A stretch of DNA of 64,000 bases, taken from the NCBI RefSeq assembly GCF_030291135.1, contig NZ_CP127409.1, positions 2,294,001-2,358,000 on the forward strand, given 5' to 3'. This DNA is from Rhodanobacter thiooxydans (lineage in GTDB: Bacteria > Pseudomonadota > Gammaproteobacteria > Xanthomonadales > Rhodanobacteraceae). Under the pieces are notes generated by a model. It was not told the origin of the DNA. It made no database searches and saw nothing but the letters and a program-made list of their open reading frames with translations. The stretch's first letter is position 1. Every line of letters starts with the position of its first letter. This document shows positions 32,420 through 41,234 of the stretch, piece by piece. The translations under genes and the position numbers were made by a program.

Positions 32420-33831
32420 ATCCGCCACGCGTGCGTCCGCTGCGCCCCAGCCTGCGTCGACGCCTGCTGCTGGCCCTGCTGGTCCCGGTGGGCGTGCTGT
32501 TGCTGCTGGACGCGCTGCTGACTTACGGCGTGGCCCTGACCTATGCCAACCGGGTGCACGACCGCGACCTCAGCGACGACGCCGTGACCCTGGCAACGAT
32601 GCTCGGCAACGACCGGCTCGATGGCGAGCTGACCCCGCAGGCACGCTTCCTGCTCGAATACGACCCGGACGGCCACAGCTATTTCGCCGTGAGCAGTGCC
32701 CGGCACGGCCTGCTGGCCAGCAACGGGCAACTGCCGCAGCCAGCGCAGGCGCCGGCCATCGGCGCCCGCCCGGTGCTGTACGACGCGCAGCTCGCGAAGC
32801 ACGCCTTGCGCGCCGCCACGGTACACATCGCCATGAGCCACGACCCTGGCGACAGCTTGGTCGTCACCGTCGCCGAAACCCTGCGTGACCGGCACCGCCA
32901 GGCGCGGGAAATCCTGCTGCTGGCGATCGGGATGCAGTCGCTGTTGATCATCTGCGTGCTCTCGCTGGTCTGGTTTGGCGTCGGTCGCGGCCTGCGCGTG
33001 CTCGACCCGCTGACCGCGCGGCTTGCCGCCCGCACCGACGAACTCACGCCGATCGATGGTCCCGATGTACCGCAGGAAATCCGGCCGCTGACGCAGACCA
33101 TCGACGCGCTGTTCGGCCGCCTGCGCGGCATGCTGGCCCTGCACGACCGCTTCATCGCCGACGCCGCGCACCAGTTGCGCACGCCACTGGCCGGGCTGAG
33201 CCTGCACGTCGAACATGCCATGGCCGATCCGCGGCCGGAGACGGTGGCCGACGCCCTGCTCCACATCCAGCGGCTGGTGCAGCGTGCCGCACGCACTTCC
33301 GCGCAATTACTGGCGCTGACACGCGCGCAGGCGCCATCACCGGAGACCGGGGAGCGCACGCTGCTGGACCTCGGCCGGTTCATCCCCGAGGCGGTCGCCG
33401 AGCGCATCCATGAGGCGATCCGGGCCGGCGTGGACCTGGGCTACGAAGGCAGCGGGCAGGCACTGCCCGTGCTCGGCGACGCCGCCAGCCTGCACGATCT
33501 GCTGGATAACCTGATCGACAACGCCGTGCGCTACGCCGGCCGTGGCAGCACCGTCACCGTCAGGCTGGCGGCGCACGCCGATGGCGGCGTCAACCTCAGC
33601 GTCGAGGACAACGGGCCCGGCGTGCCGCCCGAATTGCTTCCGCGCCTGAGCGAGCGTTTCTTCCGCGCCGCCGGCAACAACGAGGAAGGCAGCGGGCTGG
33701 GACTGGCGATCGTCCAGCGCATCGCCGAGCGACATCACGCCAGCGTGACCTACCGCAGTGCCGAACCGCGCGGCCTGTGCGTGGAAGTGCACTTTCCCGC
33801 GCCGCCGGCAATCGCCGCCCGGCCGGCATGA
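32416..33831 (+). CDS. Sensor histidine kinase
   Basis: 471 aa: TM1 (about 17-45), periplasmic sensor with a TctE-type 2CSK_N feel (DRDLSDDAVTLA, residues 49-60), TM2 (about 165-187), HAMP-less linker, DHp helix with HQLRTPL (His252), and a HATPase with N-box (LLDNLIDNAVRYA), G1 (EDNGPGVP) and G2 (GSGLGLAIV). It phosphorylates the adjacent regulator. Signal unknown; periplasmic metal or envelope stress is plausible from the efflux context. Confidence 0.92.
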   Translation: MNPPRVRPLRPSLRRRLLLALLVPVGVLLLLDALLTYGVALTYANRVHDRDLSDDAVTLATMLGNDRLDGELTPQARFLLEYDPDGHSYFAVSSARHGLLASNGQLPQPAQAPAIGARPVLYDAQLAKHALRAATVHIAMSHDPGDSLVVTVAETLRDRHRQAREILLLAIGMQSLLIICVLSLVWFGVGRGLRVLDPLTARLAARTDELTPIDGPDVPQEIRPLTQTIDALFGRLRGMLALHDRFIADAAHQLRTPLAGLSLHVEHAMADPRPETVADALLHIQRLVQRAARTSAQLLALTRAQAPSPETGERTLLDLGRFIPEAVAERIHEAIRAGVDLGYEGSGQALPVLGDAASLHDLLDNLIDNAVRYAGRGSTVTVRLAAHADGGVNLSVEDNGPGVPPELLPRLSERFFRAAGNNEEGSGLGLAIVQRIAERHHASVTYRSAEPRGLCVEVHFPAPPAIAARPA

Positions 33832-33993
33832 GAGCGACTGGCCATGATCCGCTCCGCAGCTGCGGTCCGGGCACGTCGTCACGACAGACATCAGGACGAA
33901 GAAAGATTTTTCCACGACAATGGCGCGCGACAACCTTCCCTCCACTCCCCCTCTGGTATCCGGTCCGATCATGACTCCGGGAAAGCGCACGCC

Positions 33994-35448
33994 GTGCCAC
34001 TTCGACTGAGCAAGGCCATTCCAAAACACCGTTGGCACACATGCCTGCTCGGCGTCGTGTTCTCCGGGCTGGCCGGCTGCGCCGCGCCGCTGCCCAGGCT
34101 GGAGCCGCCGGTGCCCGCGCAATGGCAGCATGCGATCGCCTCGGACCCGGCCCGGCCGACCGACCTGCATGGCTGGTGGCATGCGTTCGCCGACCCCGAC
34201 CTCGACGCGCTGGTCGACCGCGCGCTGGCCAACAACCTCGACGTGGCGCAGGCGGCCGAACGGCTGCGGGCCGTGCGCAGCCTGCACGAACGTGCCCACG
34301 CCCGCTATCTGCCGGAGCTGCACGCGCGCACCCATGACGCGATCGACCCGGACGCCAGCGCCAGCTTCTTCGTGGCCGGCTTCGATGCCAGCTGGGAGCT
34401 GGGCCTGTTCGGCCGCGCCGAAGGCACCCGGCGCGAATCGCAGGGCGCGCTGGATGCCGGTGTGGCCGACCTGCACGCCGCCCGGGTCAGCCTGGTCGCC
34501 GAAGTGGTACGCGAGTGGATCAACCTGCGCACCGCGCAGCAGCAGGAACAGCTGCTGCAGCAGATCAGCCAGCAGCGCCGGCACGCATGGGAACTGCAGC
34601 AGACGCGGCAGCACCTGCAGCTGGCGGCACCCGCCGTGGTGGACCAGGCGCAGGCCGCCTGGGCGCAGGCCGAAGCCGCCCTGGCCGCGCCACGCCAGGC
34701 CGCCGACGCCAGCGCACAGCGGCTGGCCGTCCTGCTCGGGCAGAACCACCCCGACCCGGCCTGGCTGCAGGCAGGCACGCCGCCCGAACTGGGCGCCTGG
34801 CAACTCGACGGCACCCCGGCCGAGCTGCTGCGCACGCGGCCGGAGATCGCCCGCGCCGAGGCGGACGTGCTGCGCAGCGCCGGCGAACTGGCGCTGACCC
34901 ACGCCGAGCTGTTCCCCAGCATCGGCCTTGGCGCCTCGATGGTCTGGGCCACCGACATCAACAACAACCACCGCGTTTCCACCACCCCGAACGGCATCGG
35001 GTCGCTGGGCCCGGTGATCGACATTCCACTGTTCGACTGGGGCATGCGGCTGGCCGCCACGCACGCCAAGGCACATGAACTGAAAGCCAGCGTGCTGGCC
35101 TACCGGCAGGCGGTGCTGCAGGGCGTGGCCGAAGTGGAAACCGCGCTGGGCAGCCTGCAACAGCAGCGCCAGCGCGAGCAGCAGGACACACTGGCCTGGC
35201 AGGCACTGCAGCGCGCCGACCAGGCCGTGCAGGTGCGCGCCGGGCTGCAGCTGGGCAGCCCGCTCGATCGCACCGAAAGCGGGATCGCCGCCGACCAGGC
35301 CGCGCTCGAACTGGCCGATGCCCGCGCCGCGCACAGCCTGGCCTACGTCGCGCTGTTCAAGGCGCTGGGCGGCGCACCGCTGCCCGTACCGGAAACGGAA
35401 CAGGCCACCTCGCCGGCGCCTGCCGGCGCCGGCGGAGTATCGCGCTGA
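33994..35448 (+). CDS. NodT-family outer-membrane efflux lipoprotein
   Basis: 484-aa outer-membrane factor of TolC/OprM type. Lipobox LAGC (Cys29), DLHGWWHAFADPDLDALVDRALANNLDVAQAAERLRA, and the duplicated coiled-coil pattern with PIDIPLFDWG in the second half. The start is uncertain: GTG at 33994 gives a clean signal peptide, while 33844 would add an unlikely 50 residues. Its last base overlaps the permease ATG (TGATG). Confidence 0.87.
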   Translation: MPLRLSKAIPKHRWHTCLLGVVFSGLAGCAAPLPRLEPPVPAQWQHAIASDPARPTDLHGWWHAFADPDLDALVDRALANNLDVAQAAERLRAVRSLHERAHARYLPELHARTHDAIDPDASASFFVAGFDASWELGLFGRAEGTRRESQGALDAGVADLHAARVSLVAEVVREWINLRTAQQQEQLLQQISQQRRHAWELQQTRQHLQLAAPAVVDQAQAAWAQAEAALAAPRQAADASAQRLAVLLGQNHPDPAWLQAGTPPELGAWQLDGTPAELLRTRPEIARAEADVLRSAGELALTHAELFPSIGLGASMVWATDINNNHRVSTTPNGIGSLGPVIDIPLFDWGMRLAATHAKAHELKASVLAYRQAVLQGVAEVETALGSLQQQRQREQQDTLAWQALQRADQAVQVRAGLQLGSPLDRTESGIAADQAALELADARAAHSLAYVALFKALGGAPLPVPETEQATSPAPAGAGGVSR

Positions 35449-36578
35449 TGGTGGCCCTGGCGCGCAAGACGCTGATCTACGAGTGGCGGCGCTTCCTGCC
35501 GGCGATGCTGGCGGTCGGTTTCGCCGGCCTGCTGCAGTTGCTGCAGATCGCGCTGGTACTGGGCATCTTCGGCAGCACCAGCCTCTACATCACCGGCTCG
35601 TCGGCCGACGTGTGGGTCGGCTATCCCGGTACGCAGAGCGTGAGCCTGGGCCGCACGATCGACGCCGACGTGGAGTCGCGCCTGCTGATGGACCCGGCGG
35701 TGCAGCAGGTCGAGCCGTACCTGTGGGTCGACGGCGACTGGCGCGGACCGCACGAGACCGGTGGCGTCTCGGTGTTCGTCTCCGGCATCGACCCGGCCGC
35801 CGACGGGCTGATGTTCTCGAAGGTCCTGTCGCCCGCGCTGCGCAGGCAACTGGCCGAACCGGACGCGATCGTCATCGACCGTTCCGCGCAGGACCAGCTC
35901 GGCATCGACATCGGCCAGACCGCCACCATCAACGGCCAGCGGGTGCGCGTGGTCGGCATCAGCACCGGCTTGCGCGCGCTCGGCGGCGTCAACGTGCTGT
36001 GTTCGCTGGACACCGCACGCCGGCTGGACAACGACCCGGCCGACCTCGGGCCGACCTACCTGGTCGCCAGACTACGCGACCCGGCCCAGGCCGACGCGGT
36101 GGCGCTGCGCCTGCGCGGCGACACCGCCTTCGGCCCGTATACGGCATGGAGCGCCGGCGACTTCGCCAGGCTATCGGTGCGCTACTGGCTGTTCGACACC
36201 GGCGCCGGCGCCGGCGTGCTGTTCCTGGCCGGCATCGTGTTCCTGGTCGGTGCGGCGATCACCAGCCAGACCCTGATCGCCGCGGTCAACGGCTCGGTGC
36301 GCGAATACGCCACGCTCAACGCGCTCGGCGTGGGCGTGAATGCGTTGCGCAAGGTGGTGCTGGAGCAGGCGTTCTGGGTCGGTGCGCTGGGCCTGCTCGG
36401 CGCCAGCGTGTTCGGCGTCGTGCTGATGCTGCTGGCACGCAGCCAGGACGTGCCGGTGGTGCTGAATGTCCCGGCGGCGCTGGCCTGCATCGTCCTGGTG
36501 ATGGGCCTGGCAGCCGTCTCCGGCCTGGCCGCGATGCGCAGCCTGCGCCGCGCCGACCCCGCCACCTTGCTGAGGTAG
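35448..36578 (+). CDS. FtsX-like ABC transporter permease (DevC/MacB-type)
   Basis: 376-aa inner-membrane permease. TM1 (about 16-42) is followed by a large periplasmic domain (50-245) and three C-terminal TM helices, the FtsX/MacB_PCD layout. LNALGVGVNALRKVVLEQAFWVG is the coupling-helix region. Works with the following ATPase and HlyD adaptor in a DevABC-like system. Coupled to the outer-membrane factor by TGATG. Confidence 0.88.
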   Translation: MVALARKTLIYEWRRFLPAMLAVGFAGLLQLLQIALVLGIFGSTSLYITGSSADVWVGYPGTQSVSLGRTIDADVESRLLMDPAVQQVEPYLWVDGDWRGPHETGGVSVFVSGIDPAADGLMFSKVLSPALRRQLAEPDAIVIDRSAQDQLGIDIGQTATINGQRVRVVGISTGLRALGGVNVLCSLDTARRLDNDPADLGPTYLVARLRDPAQADAVALRLRGDTAFGPYTAWSAGDFARLSVRYWLFDTGAGAGVLFLAGIVFLVGAAITSQTLIAAVNGSVREYATLNALGVGVNALRKVVLEQAFWVGALGLLGASVFGVVLMLLARSQDVPVVLNVPAALACIVLVMGLAAVSGLAAMRSLRRADPATLLR

Positions 36579-36583
36579 CCGCG

Positions 36584-37336
36584 ATGCCACCTGTCCCCGC
36601 CATCGAGCCAGTGCCTGCGCCCGCGCTGCAGGCCGAGAACGTCAGCAAGGCGTTCATCTCCGGCCACCAGCGCACGCAGGTGCTGGACCACTTCTCGCTG
36701 AGCATCGACGCCGGCGAACTGACCCTGATCTCCGGCCCGTCCGGCTGCGGCAAGAGCACCCTGCTGGCGATCCTGAGTGGCCTGCAGAAGGTCGATGCCG
36801 GCCGCGTGCTGGCGCTGGGCAGCGAGCTGGGCCAGCTCGACCTGCGCGCGCTGGAACGCTTCCGCCTGCAGCACACCGGCTTCGTGTTCCAGGGCTTCAA
36901 CCTGTTCCCCGCGCTGTCCGCGTTCGAGCAGGTCGAGCTGCCACTGAACCACATGGGCCTGTCGCGTGACGAGGCGCACCAGCGCACGCAACAGTCGCTG
37001 GAGGAAGTCGGCCTGGCGCACCGCATGCGGCTGCGCCCTTCCGAGCTGTCCGGCGGCGAGAAGCAGCGCGTGGCGATCGCCCGCGCGCTGGCCAAGCGGC
37101 CGGAGCTGCTGTTCGCCGACGAGCCGACCAGCGCGCTGGACGCTGCCAACGGCCAGATCATCATCGACATCCTGCACCGCATCGCCCACACCCATGGCAC
37201 CACCGTGCTGTGCGTCAGCCACGACCCGCGCCTGGTCGTCCACGCCGACCGCGTGCTGTCGATGGAGGACGGCCGTATCCTCAGCGACCGGCACATTCGC
37301 ACCGCGGTCATCGACAGCAAGGAAAACCCCGCATGA
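36584..37336 (+). CDS. ABC transporter ATP-binding protein (LolD/MacB-like)
   Basis: 250 aa. Walker A GPSGCGKST, Q-loop FQGFNLFP, signature LSGGEKQRVAIARAL, Walker B LLFADEPTSALD, and H-loop VSHD. Drives the preceding permease. The ATG at 36584 lies 5 nt after the permease stop; its stop overlaps the HlyD gene (ATGA). Confidence 0.92.
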   Translation: MPPVPAIEPVPAPALQAENVSKAFISGHQRTQVLDHFSLSIDAGELTLISGPSGCGKSTLLAILSGLQKVDAGRVLALGSELGQLDLRALERFRLQHTGFVFQGFNLFPALSAFEQVELPLNHMGLSRDEAHQRTQQSLEEVGLAHRMRLRPSELSGGEKQRVAIARALAKRPELLFADEPTSALDAANGQIIIDILHRIAHTHGTTVLCVSHDPRLVVHADRVLSMEDGRILSDRHIRTAVIDSKENPA

Positions 37337-38319
37337 AGCCGCCAGCCTTCCACCCGTCATGGCGCACGCACGCCGCGCGCCTGCTCCGCCGCGGCGGCCT
37401 CGCGCTGGCCGTCGCCTCGCTGCTGCCGGCATGCTCGCCCTCCGGCCCGGCGCCGGCCGGCACCGGCACGCAAGCCGCAACCGCCTACGCCGCCGTCGCA
37501 CGCGGCAAGGTCGACATCGAGGGCGGCCTGCTGAACCTGACGATGCCGCGCGAAGGCACGCTCGCCAGGGTCGCCGTGCATGAAGGCGACCACGTCAAGC
37601 AGGGCCAGTTGCTGGCGGCGCTGGACACCGAGCCGGCCCGGCTGGCGGTCGAGGCGGCCCAGGCGCAACTGGAGCAGGCGCAGGCGCAGCTGAAGCTGCT
37701 CGGGATCAAACAGGCCGCGGCGAAGCAGCGCGCCCAGCGACTGGCCGCCGCGGCCGCCGCCGGCGCCGGCGACGGTCAGAGCGCCGACGATGCGCGCGAG
37801 GCGGCGGCGCAAGTCGACGCCGAACAGCAGTCCGCTCGCGCGGCGCAGAGCATGGCCAGCCAGAAGCTGGACGAGGCCCGCTACGAGCTGAAGCAGCGCA
37901 GCCTGCTTGCCCCGTTCGACGCCGACGTGGTGCGGGTATCGGCCCAACCCGGCGCCAGCGTGTCGCCAACCTCCGGCCCGTTGTTCGTGCTGCTGCCGCA
38001 GAAGCCGCGGATCGTCCGTGCCGAACTCAACGACAGCTTCGCCGCGGCGGTGCACCCGGGCATGCCGGCCGAAGTGGTCGCCGAAAGCGGCGGCGACCAT
38101 GCCCGCTGGAGCGCACACGTGCTGCGTATCGGCCAGGTCTACGGACCGGCCACGCTGGAGAACGACCCGCAGATACGCGCCAATGCGCGCACGGTGGAAT
38201 GCGTGCTGGCGTTCGACCAGCCCGACGCCGGGCAGACCCGTGGGCTGCGCATCGGCCAGCGCGTGATGGTGCGCTTCGGCCATGCCGCGACACCGGCCGC
38301 CGCCGCATCGAAAGACTGA
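37333..38319 (+). CDS. HlyD-family periplasmic adaptor lipoprotein
   Basis: 328-aa adaptor with a basic N-terminus, a hydrophobic stretch and a probable lipobox LPAC (Cys34). Lipoyl half-motifs (GTLARVAVHEGDHVKQGQLLAALD and LAPFDADVVRVSAQPGASV) flank a long Ala/Gln-rich coiled coil (about 95-190), which contacts the TolC-type partner. It completes the tripartite transporter. No terminator is visible in the 66-nt gap after it. Confidence 0.88.
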   Translation: MKPPAFHPSWRTHAARLLRRGGLALAVASLLPACSPSGPAPAGTGTQAATAYAAVARGKVDIEGGLLNLTMPREGTLARVAVHEGDHVKQGQLLAALDTEPARLAVEAAQAQLEQAQAQLKLLGIKQAAAKQRAQRLAAAAAAGAGDGQSADDAREAAAQVDAEQQSARAAQSMASQKLDEARYELKQRSLLAPFDADVVRVSAQPGASVSPTSGPLFVLLPQKPRIVRAELNDSFAAAVHPGMPAEVVAESGGDHARWSAHVLRIGQVYGPATLENDPQIRANARTVECVLAFDQPDAGQTRGLRIGQRVMVRFGHAATPAAAASKD

Positions 38320-38385
38320 GGAAACCGCCGGCTGCGAATATCGTGGGCGTGAAAACCGCCGCGATCCATCCCACAAGGCAACCGC

Positions 38386-39222
38386 GTGATCCAGCAGACT
38401 GACTTTTTCTTCGAAGGCGGGCGCAGCGGCGTGCTGCTGATCCATGGCCTCACCGGCACGCCGATGGAGATGAAGCTGCTCGGCAAGGGCCTGAACCGCG
38501 CCGGCTTCACCGTGCACGGCATGCAACTGGCTGGCCACTGCGGCAACGTCGACGACCTGCTCGCCACCGGCTGGCGCGACTGGTACGCCAGCGTCGAGCG
38601 CGCCGCCGATGAGATGCTCGGCAAGGTCGACCAGCTGTTCGTCGGCGGCCTCTCGATGGGTGCGTTGCTGGCGTTGAAACTGGCCGCGGACCGGCCCGGG
38701 CGGATCGCCGGCGTGGGCGTGTATGGTGCCACTTTCCGCTACGACGGCTGGAGCATCCCGAAGCTGGCGCGACTGTCGTTCCTGCTGCCGCTGCTGAAGA
38801 AACTCGGCATCGGCCGCGACCGCAGCTTCATGGAGCAGCCGCCCTACGGCATCCGCGACGAGCGCCTGCGCGCGCAGGTCAGCTCGGCGATGCTCGGCGG
38901 CGACAGCGCCGCCGCCGGCCTGCCCGGCAACCCGTGGTACTCGCTGGCCGAAATGTACGGCCTGGCCGCCAGCGTGCGCCGCCAGCTGCCGCAGGTGACC
39001 GCGCCGTGCCTGGTCGCCCACGCCAGCGACGACGACGTCGCCAGCCCGAAGAACGCCGAGCTGGTGATGCGCGGGGTCAACGCGCCGACCGAACTGCTGC
39101 TGCTCGACGACAGCTACCACATGATCACCATCGACAAGGAACGGCGCACGCTGATCGATCGCTCGGCCGCATTCTTCGACAGCATCGCCGCGTCGAACGG
39201 CACGCAGCGCGCCGCGGCCTGA
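38386..39222 (+). CDS. Alpha/beta hydrolase (Est30-like carboxylesterase)
   Basis: 278 aa. Oxyanion HGLTGTP (residues 20-26), nucleophile elbow GLSMG (Ser about 94), acid D in HASDDDVASPKNAE and His in DSYHMITIDKER, as in Geobacillus Est30-type esterases. GTG start. It heads a coupled operon with two SMR-like proteins (TGATG) and a DegT aminotransferase, and may act on an acyl intermediate of that pathway (inference). Confidence 0.87.
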   Translation: MIQQTDFFFEGGRSGVLLIHGLTGTPMEMKLLGKGLNRAGFTVHGMQLAGHCGNVDDLLATGWRDWYASVERAADEMLGKVDQLFVGGLSMGALLALKLAADRPGRIAGVGVYGATFRYDGWSIPKLARLSFLLPLLKKLGIGRDRSFMEQPPYGIRDERLRAQVSSAMLGGDSAAAGLPGNPWYSLAEMYGLAASVRRQLPQVTAPCLVAHASDDDVASPKNAELVMRGVNAPTELLLLDDSYHMITIDKERRTLIDRSAAFFDSIAASNGTQRAAA

Positions 39223-39602
39223 TGATGCCGGCGGAGGGATCCATCTCCACCCTCGTCGCGGGCCTGTGGCTGCTCAACATCGTGCTCGACACCGGCGGCC
39301 AGCTGGCGTTCAAGGCCGCGGCCGGTGACGAAACGGCTGGCGACGGCCTGGCGCGCTGGAAGCACATGGCGTCACGGCCATGGCTGTGGCTGGGCGTTGC
39401 CAGCTATGTGATCGAATTCCTGGTGTGGATCGCGTTCCTGTCGCTGATCCCGCTGTCCGAAGGCGTGCTGCTGGGTTCGATCAACATCGTGGTGATCATG
39501 ATCGCCGGACGCTTCCTGTTCGGCGAACAACTCACCCGGCTGCGGGTCATCGGCATCGCGCTGGTCACGCTCGGCGTAGCGATCGTGGGGCTGGGCACAT
39601 GA
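39222..39602 (+). CDS. SMR/EamA-like small transporter, subunit 1
   Basis: 126-aa membrane protein with four transmembrane helices; LGSINIVVIMIAGRFLFGEQLTRLRVIGIALVTLGVAIVGLG is the SMR/EamA C-terminal pattern. It overlaps its neighbours on both sides (TGATG, ATGA). Paired half-transporters of this kind occur as heterodimers, e.g. ArnE/ArnF, which flip a lipid-linked aminosugar. Confidence 0.83.
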   Translation: MMPAEGSISTLVAGLWLLNIVLDTGGQLAFKAAAGDETAGDGLARWKHMASRPWLWLGVASYVIEFLVWIAFLSLIPLSEGVLLGSINIVVIMIAGRFLFGEQLTRLRVIGIALVTLGVAIVGLGT

Positions 39603-40000
39603 AGCGCTTCTACCTGCTCGGCTTCCTGCTGCTGATGGGTTTCGACACCCTCGCGCAGATCAGCTTCAAGTACGCCGGCACCCAGGCACTGCCGGTGGAA
39701 GCCAGCCTGGCGTGGCTGTTGCGCGTGTTCGGCCAGCCGTGGGTCTATGGCGCGGTGATCGGCTACGTGGGCGCATTCTTCACCTGGATGGCGTTGCTGA
39801 AACACGCGCCGATCGGCCCCGCCTTCGCCGCCTCGCACCTGGAGGTGGTGTCGGTGATGCTGCTGTCGATCTGGCTGTTCGACGAACACCTCACCCTCGC
39901 CCGCGCGCTCGGCGCCATCGCGATCATCGCCGGCATCGTCTGCCTCGGCTTCGCCGAGAGTCGCGAACACGCGCCAGAAGCCGACCCGGCACACGGCTAG
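39599..40000 (+). CDS. SMR/EamA-like small transporter, subunit 2
   Basis: 133-aa, four TM helices, with VVSVMLLSIWLFDEHLTLARALGAIAIIAGIVCLGFAES, again the EamA/SMR signature but clearly divergent from subunit 1. The direct overlap (ATGA) and equal size support a heterodimer. The DegT aminotransferase begins 22 nt later, a layout that recalls ArnE/F with ArnB. Confidence 0.83.
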   Translation: MKRFYLLGFLLLMGFDTLAQISFKYAGTQALPVEASLAWLLRVFGQPWVYGAVIGYVGAFFTWMALLKHAPIGPAFAASHLEVVSVMLLSIWLFDEHLTLARALGAIAIIAGIVCLGFAESREHAPEADPAHG

Positions 40001-40022
40001 GCGCCCGCGCTACGCTGCACCC

Positions 40023-41234
40023 ATGTTGCCCCGCCGCCGCCACGAACTGCCGCCCACCGCCGGCCTGCCGCTGCAGCTCGGCGATCTGCGCCCGGGCCCG
40101 GCAACGCTGGCCGACGACGTCGCCGCCCTGCTGGGCACGCCGCCGCTGCAACTGGAATGTTCCGGCACCGCCTCGCTGCTGCTCGCGTTGACCACGCTGC
40201 ACGAGCTGCAGCCGCAGCGCCGCCGCGTGGTGGTGCCGGCGTATACCTGCCCGCTGGTGGCGATCGCCGTGCAGCAGGCCGGGCTGGAACTGCAGCTGTG
40301 CGACCTCAAGCCCGGCCATTACGACATGGATCCGGTCGCGCTGCGCGCGGCCTGCGACGAACGCACGCTGGCGATCGTGCCCACCCACCTCGCCGGCCGC
40401 GTCGCCGACGTCGACGACGCGCTCGCCGTCGCACGCCAGCTCGGCGCGTACGTGATCGAGGATGCCGCGCAGGCGCTGGGGGCGCGCCGCGGCGACGCCA
40501 GCGTGGGGCTGGCCGGCGACGTGGGTTTCTTCAGCCTGGCCGCCGGCAAGGGCCTGTCGATCTACGAAGGCGGCCTGTTGCTGGCGCGCGACCCGGCGCT
40601 GCGCGAACGGCTGGCGCACACCGCCGCGCGCCTCGTGCCGCGCCGCGCCGGCTGGGAATGGCGGCGCAGCCTCGAACTGCTCGGCTACGCCGCGCTGTAC
40701 CGGCCACGGGGCCTGCGCCTGGCCTACGGCGGTCCGCTGCGCCGCGCCTTGCGCCGCGGCGACCCGGTCGCCGCAGTGGGCGACGACTTTCCGCTGGCGA
40801 TCCCGCTGCACCGCGTCGGCCGCTGGCGTCAGGCCGTCGGTGCCCATGCCGTGCCGCGACTGCCGGCATTTCTCGGCCAGCTGGCTACGCAAGCGCAACG
40901 TCACCTGTCGCGACTGCGCCGCATCGACGGCATCGAGGTGCTCGACGATCCCGCCGGTGCTCACGGCACCTGGCCGTTTCTGCTGTTGCTGCTGCCGGAT
41001 CGGCAACGTCGCGATGCCGCGCTGGCGCAGCTGTGGTCGTCCGGCCTCGGCGTCAGCCGCCTGTTCATCCACGCCCTGCCCGACTACGCCTACCTCGCCC
41101 GCGTGGTTCCCGCCGCCGAGGTGCCGCACGCCCGCGACTTCGCCGCACGCACTCTCACCATCGGCAACAGTCCGTGGATGACCGATGCGGATGTCGAGGC
41201 GATCTGCGGCGTGCTGGAAGCGGTGTTGCGCTGA
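40023..41234 (+). CDS. DegT/DnrJ/EryC1/StrS-family PLP aminotransferase
   Basis: 403 aa, fold type I. PLP-binding lysine Lys176 in SLAAGKGLSIYEGG; Asp147 in EDAAQALG; VVVPAYTCPLVAIAV is the early family segment. Enzymes of this family aminate keto sugars or related ketones (ArnB is one). Here no sugar-nucleotide gene is adjacent. Its stop is immediately followed, with no spacer, by the stop of the opposite-strand arginase-like gene. Confidence 0.87.
   Translation: MLPRRRHELPPTAGLPLQLGDLRPGPATLADDVAALLGTPPLQLECSGTASLLLALTTLHELQPQRRRVVVPAYTCPLVAIAVQQAGLELQLCDLKPGHYDMDPVALRAACDERTLAIVPTHLAGRVADVDDALAVARQLGAYVIEDAAQALGARRGDASVGLAGDVGFFSLAAGKGLSIYEGGLLLARDPALRERLAHTAARLVPRRAGWEWRRSLELLGYAALYRPRGLRLAYGGPLRRALRRGDPVAAVGDDFPLAIPLHRVGRWRQAVGAHAVPRLPAFLGQLATQAQRHLSRLRRIDGIEVLDDPAGAHGTWPFLLLLLPDRQRRDAALAQLWSSGLGVSRLFIHALPDYAYLARVVPAAEVPHARDFAARTLTIGNSPWMTDADVEAICGVLEAVLR

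Noticed and set aside
33844-33993. Longer N-terminus for the outer-membrane efflux lipoprotein
   Set aside because: The added residues are charged and would bury the signal peptide and lipobox, which work from the GTG at 33994.
35318-36583. 672-codon frame joining the permease region to the ATPase
   Set aside because: Its first part is an out-of-frame shadow of the permease gene; the true ATPase starts at 36584.
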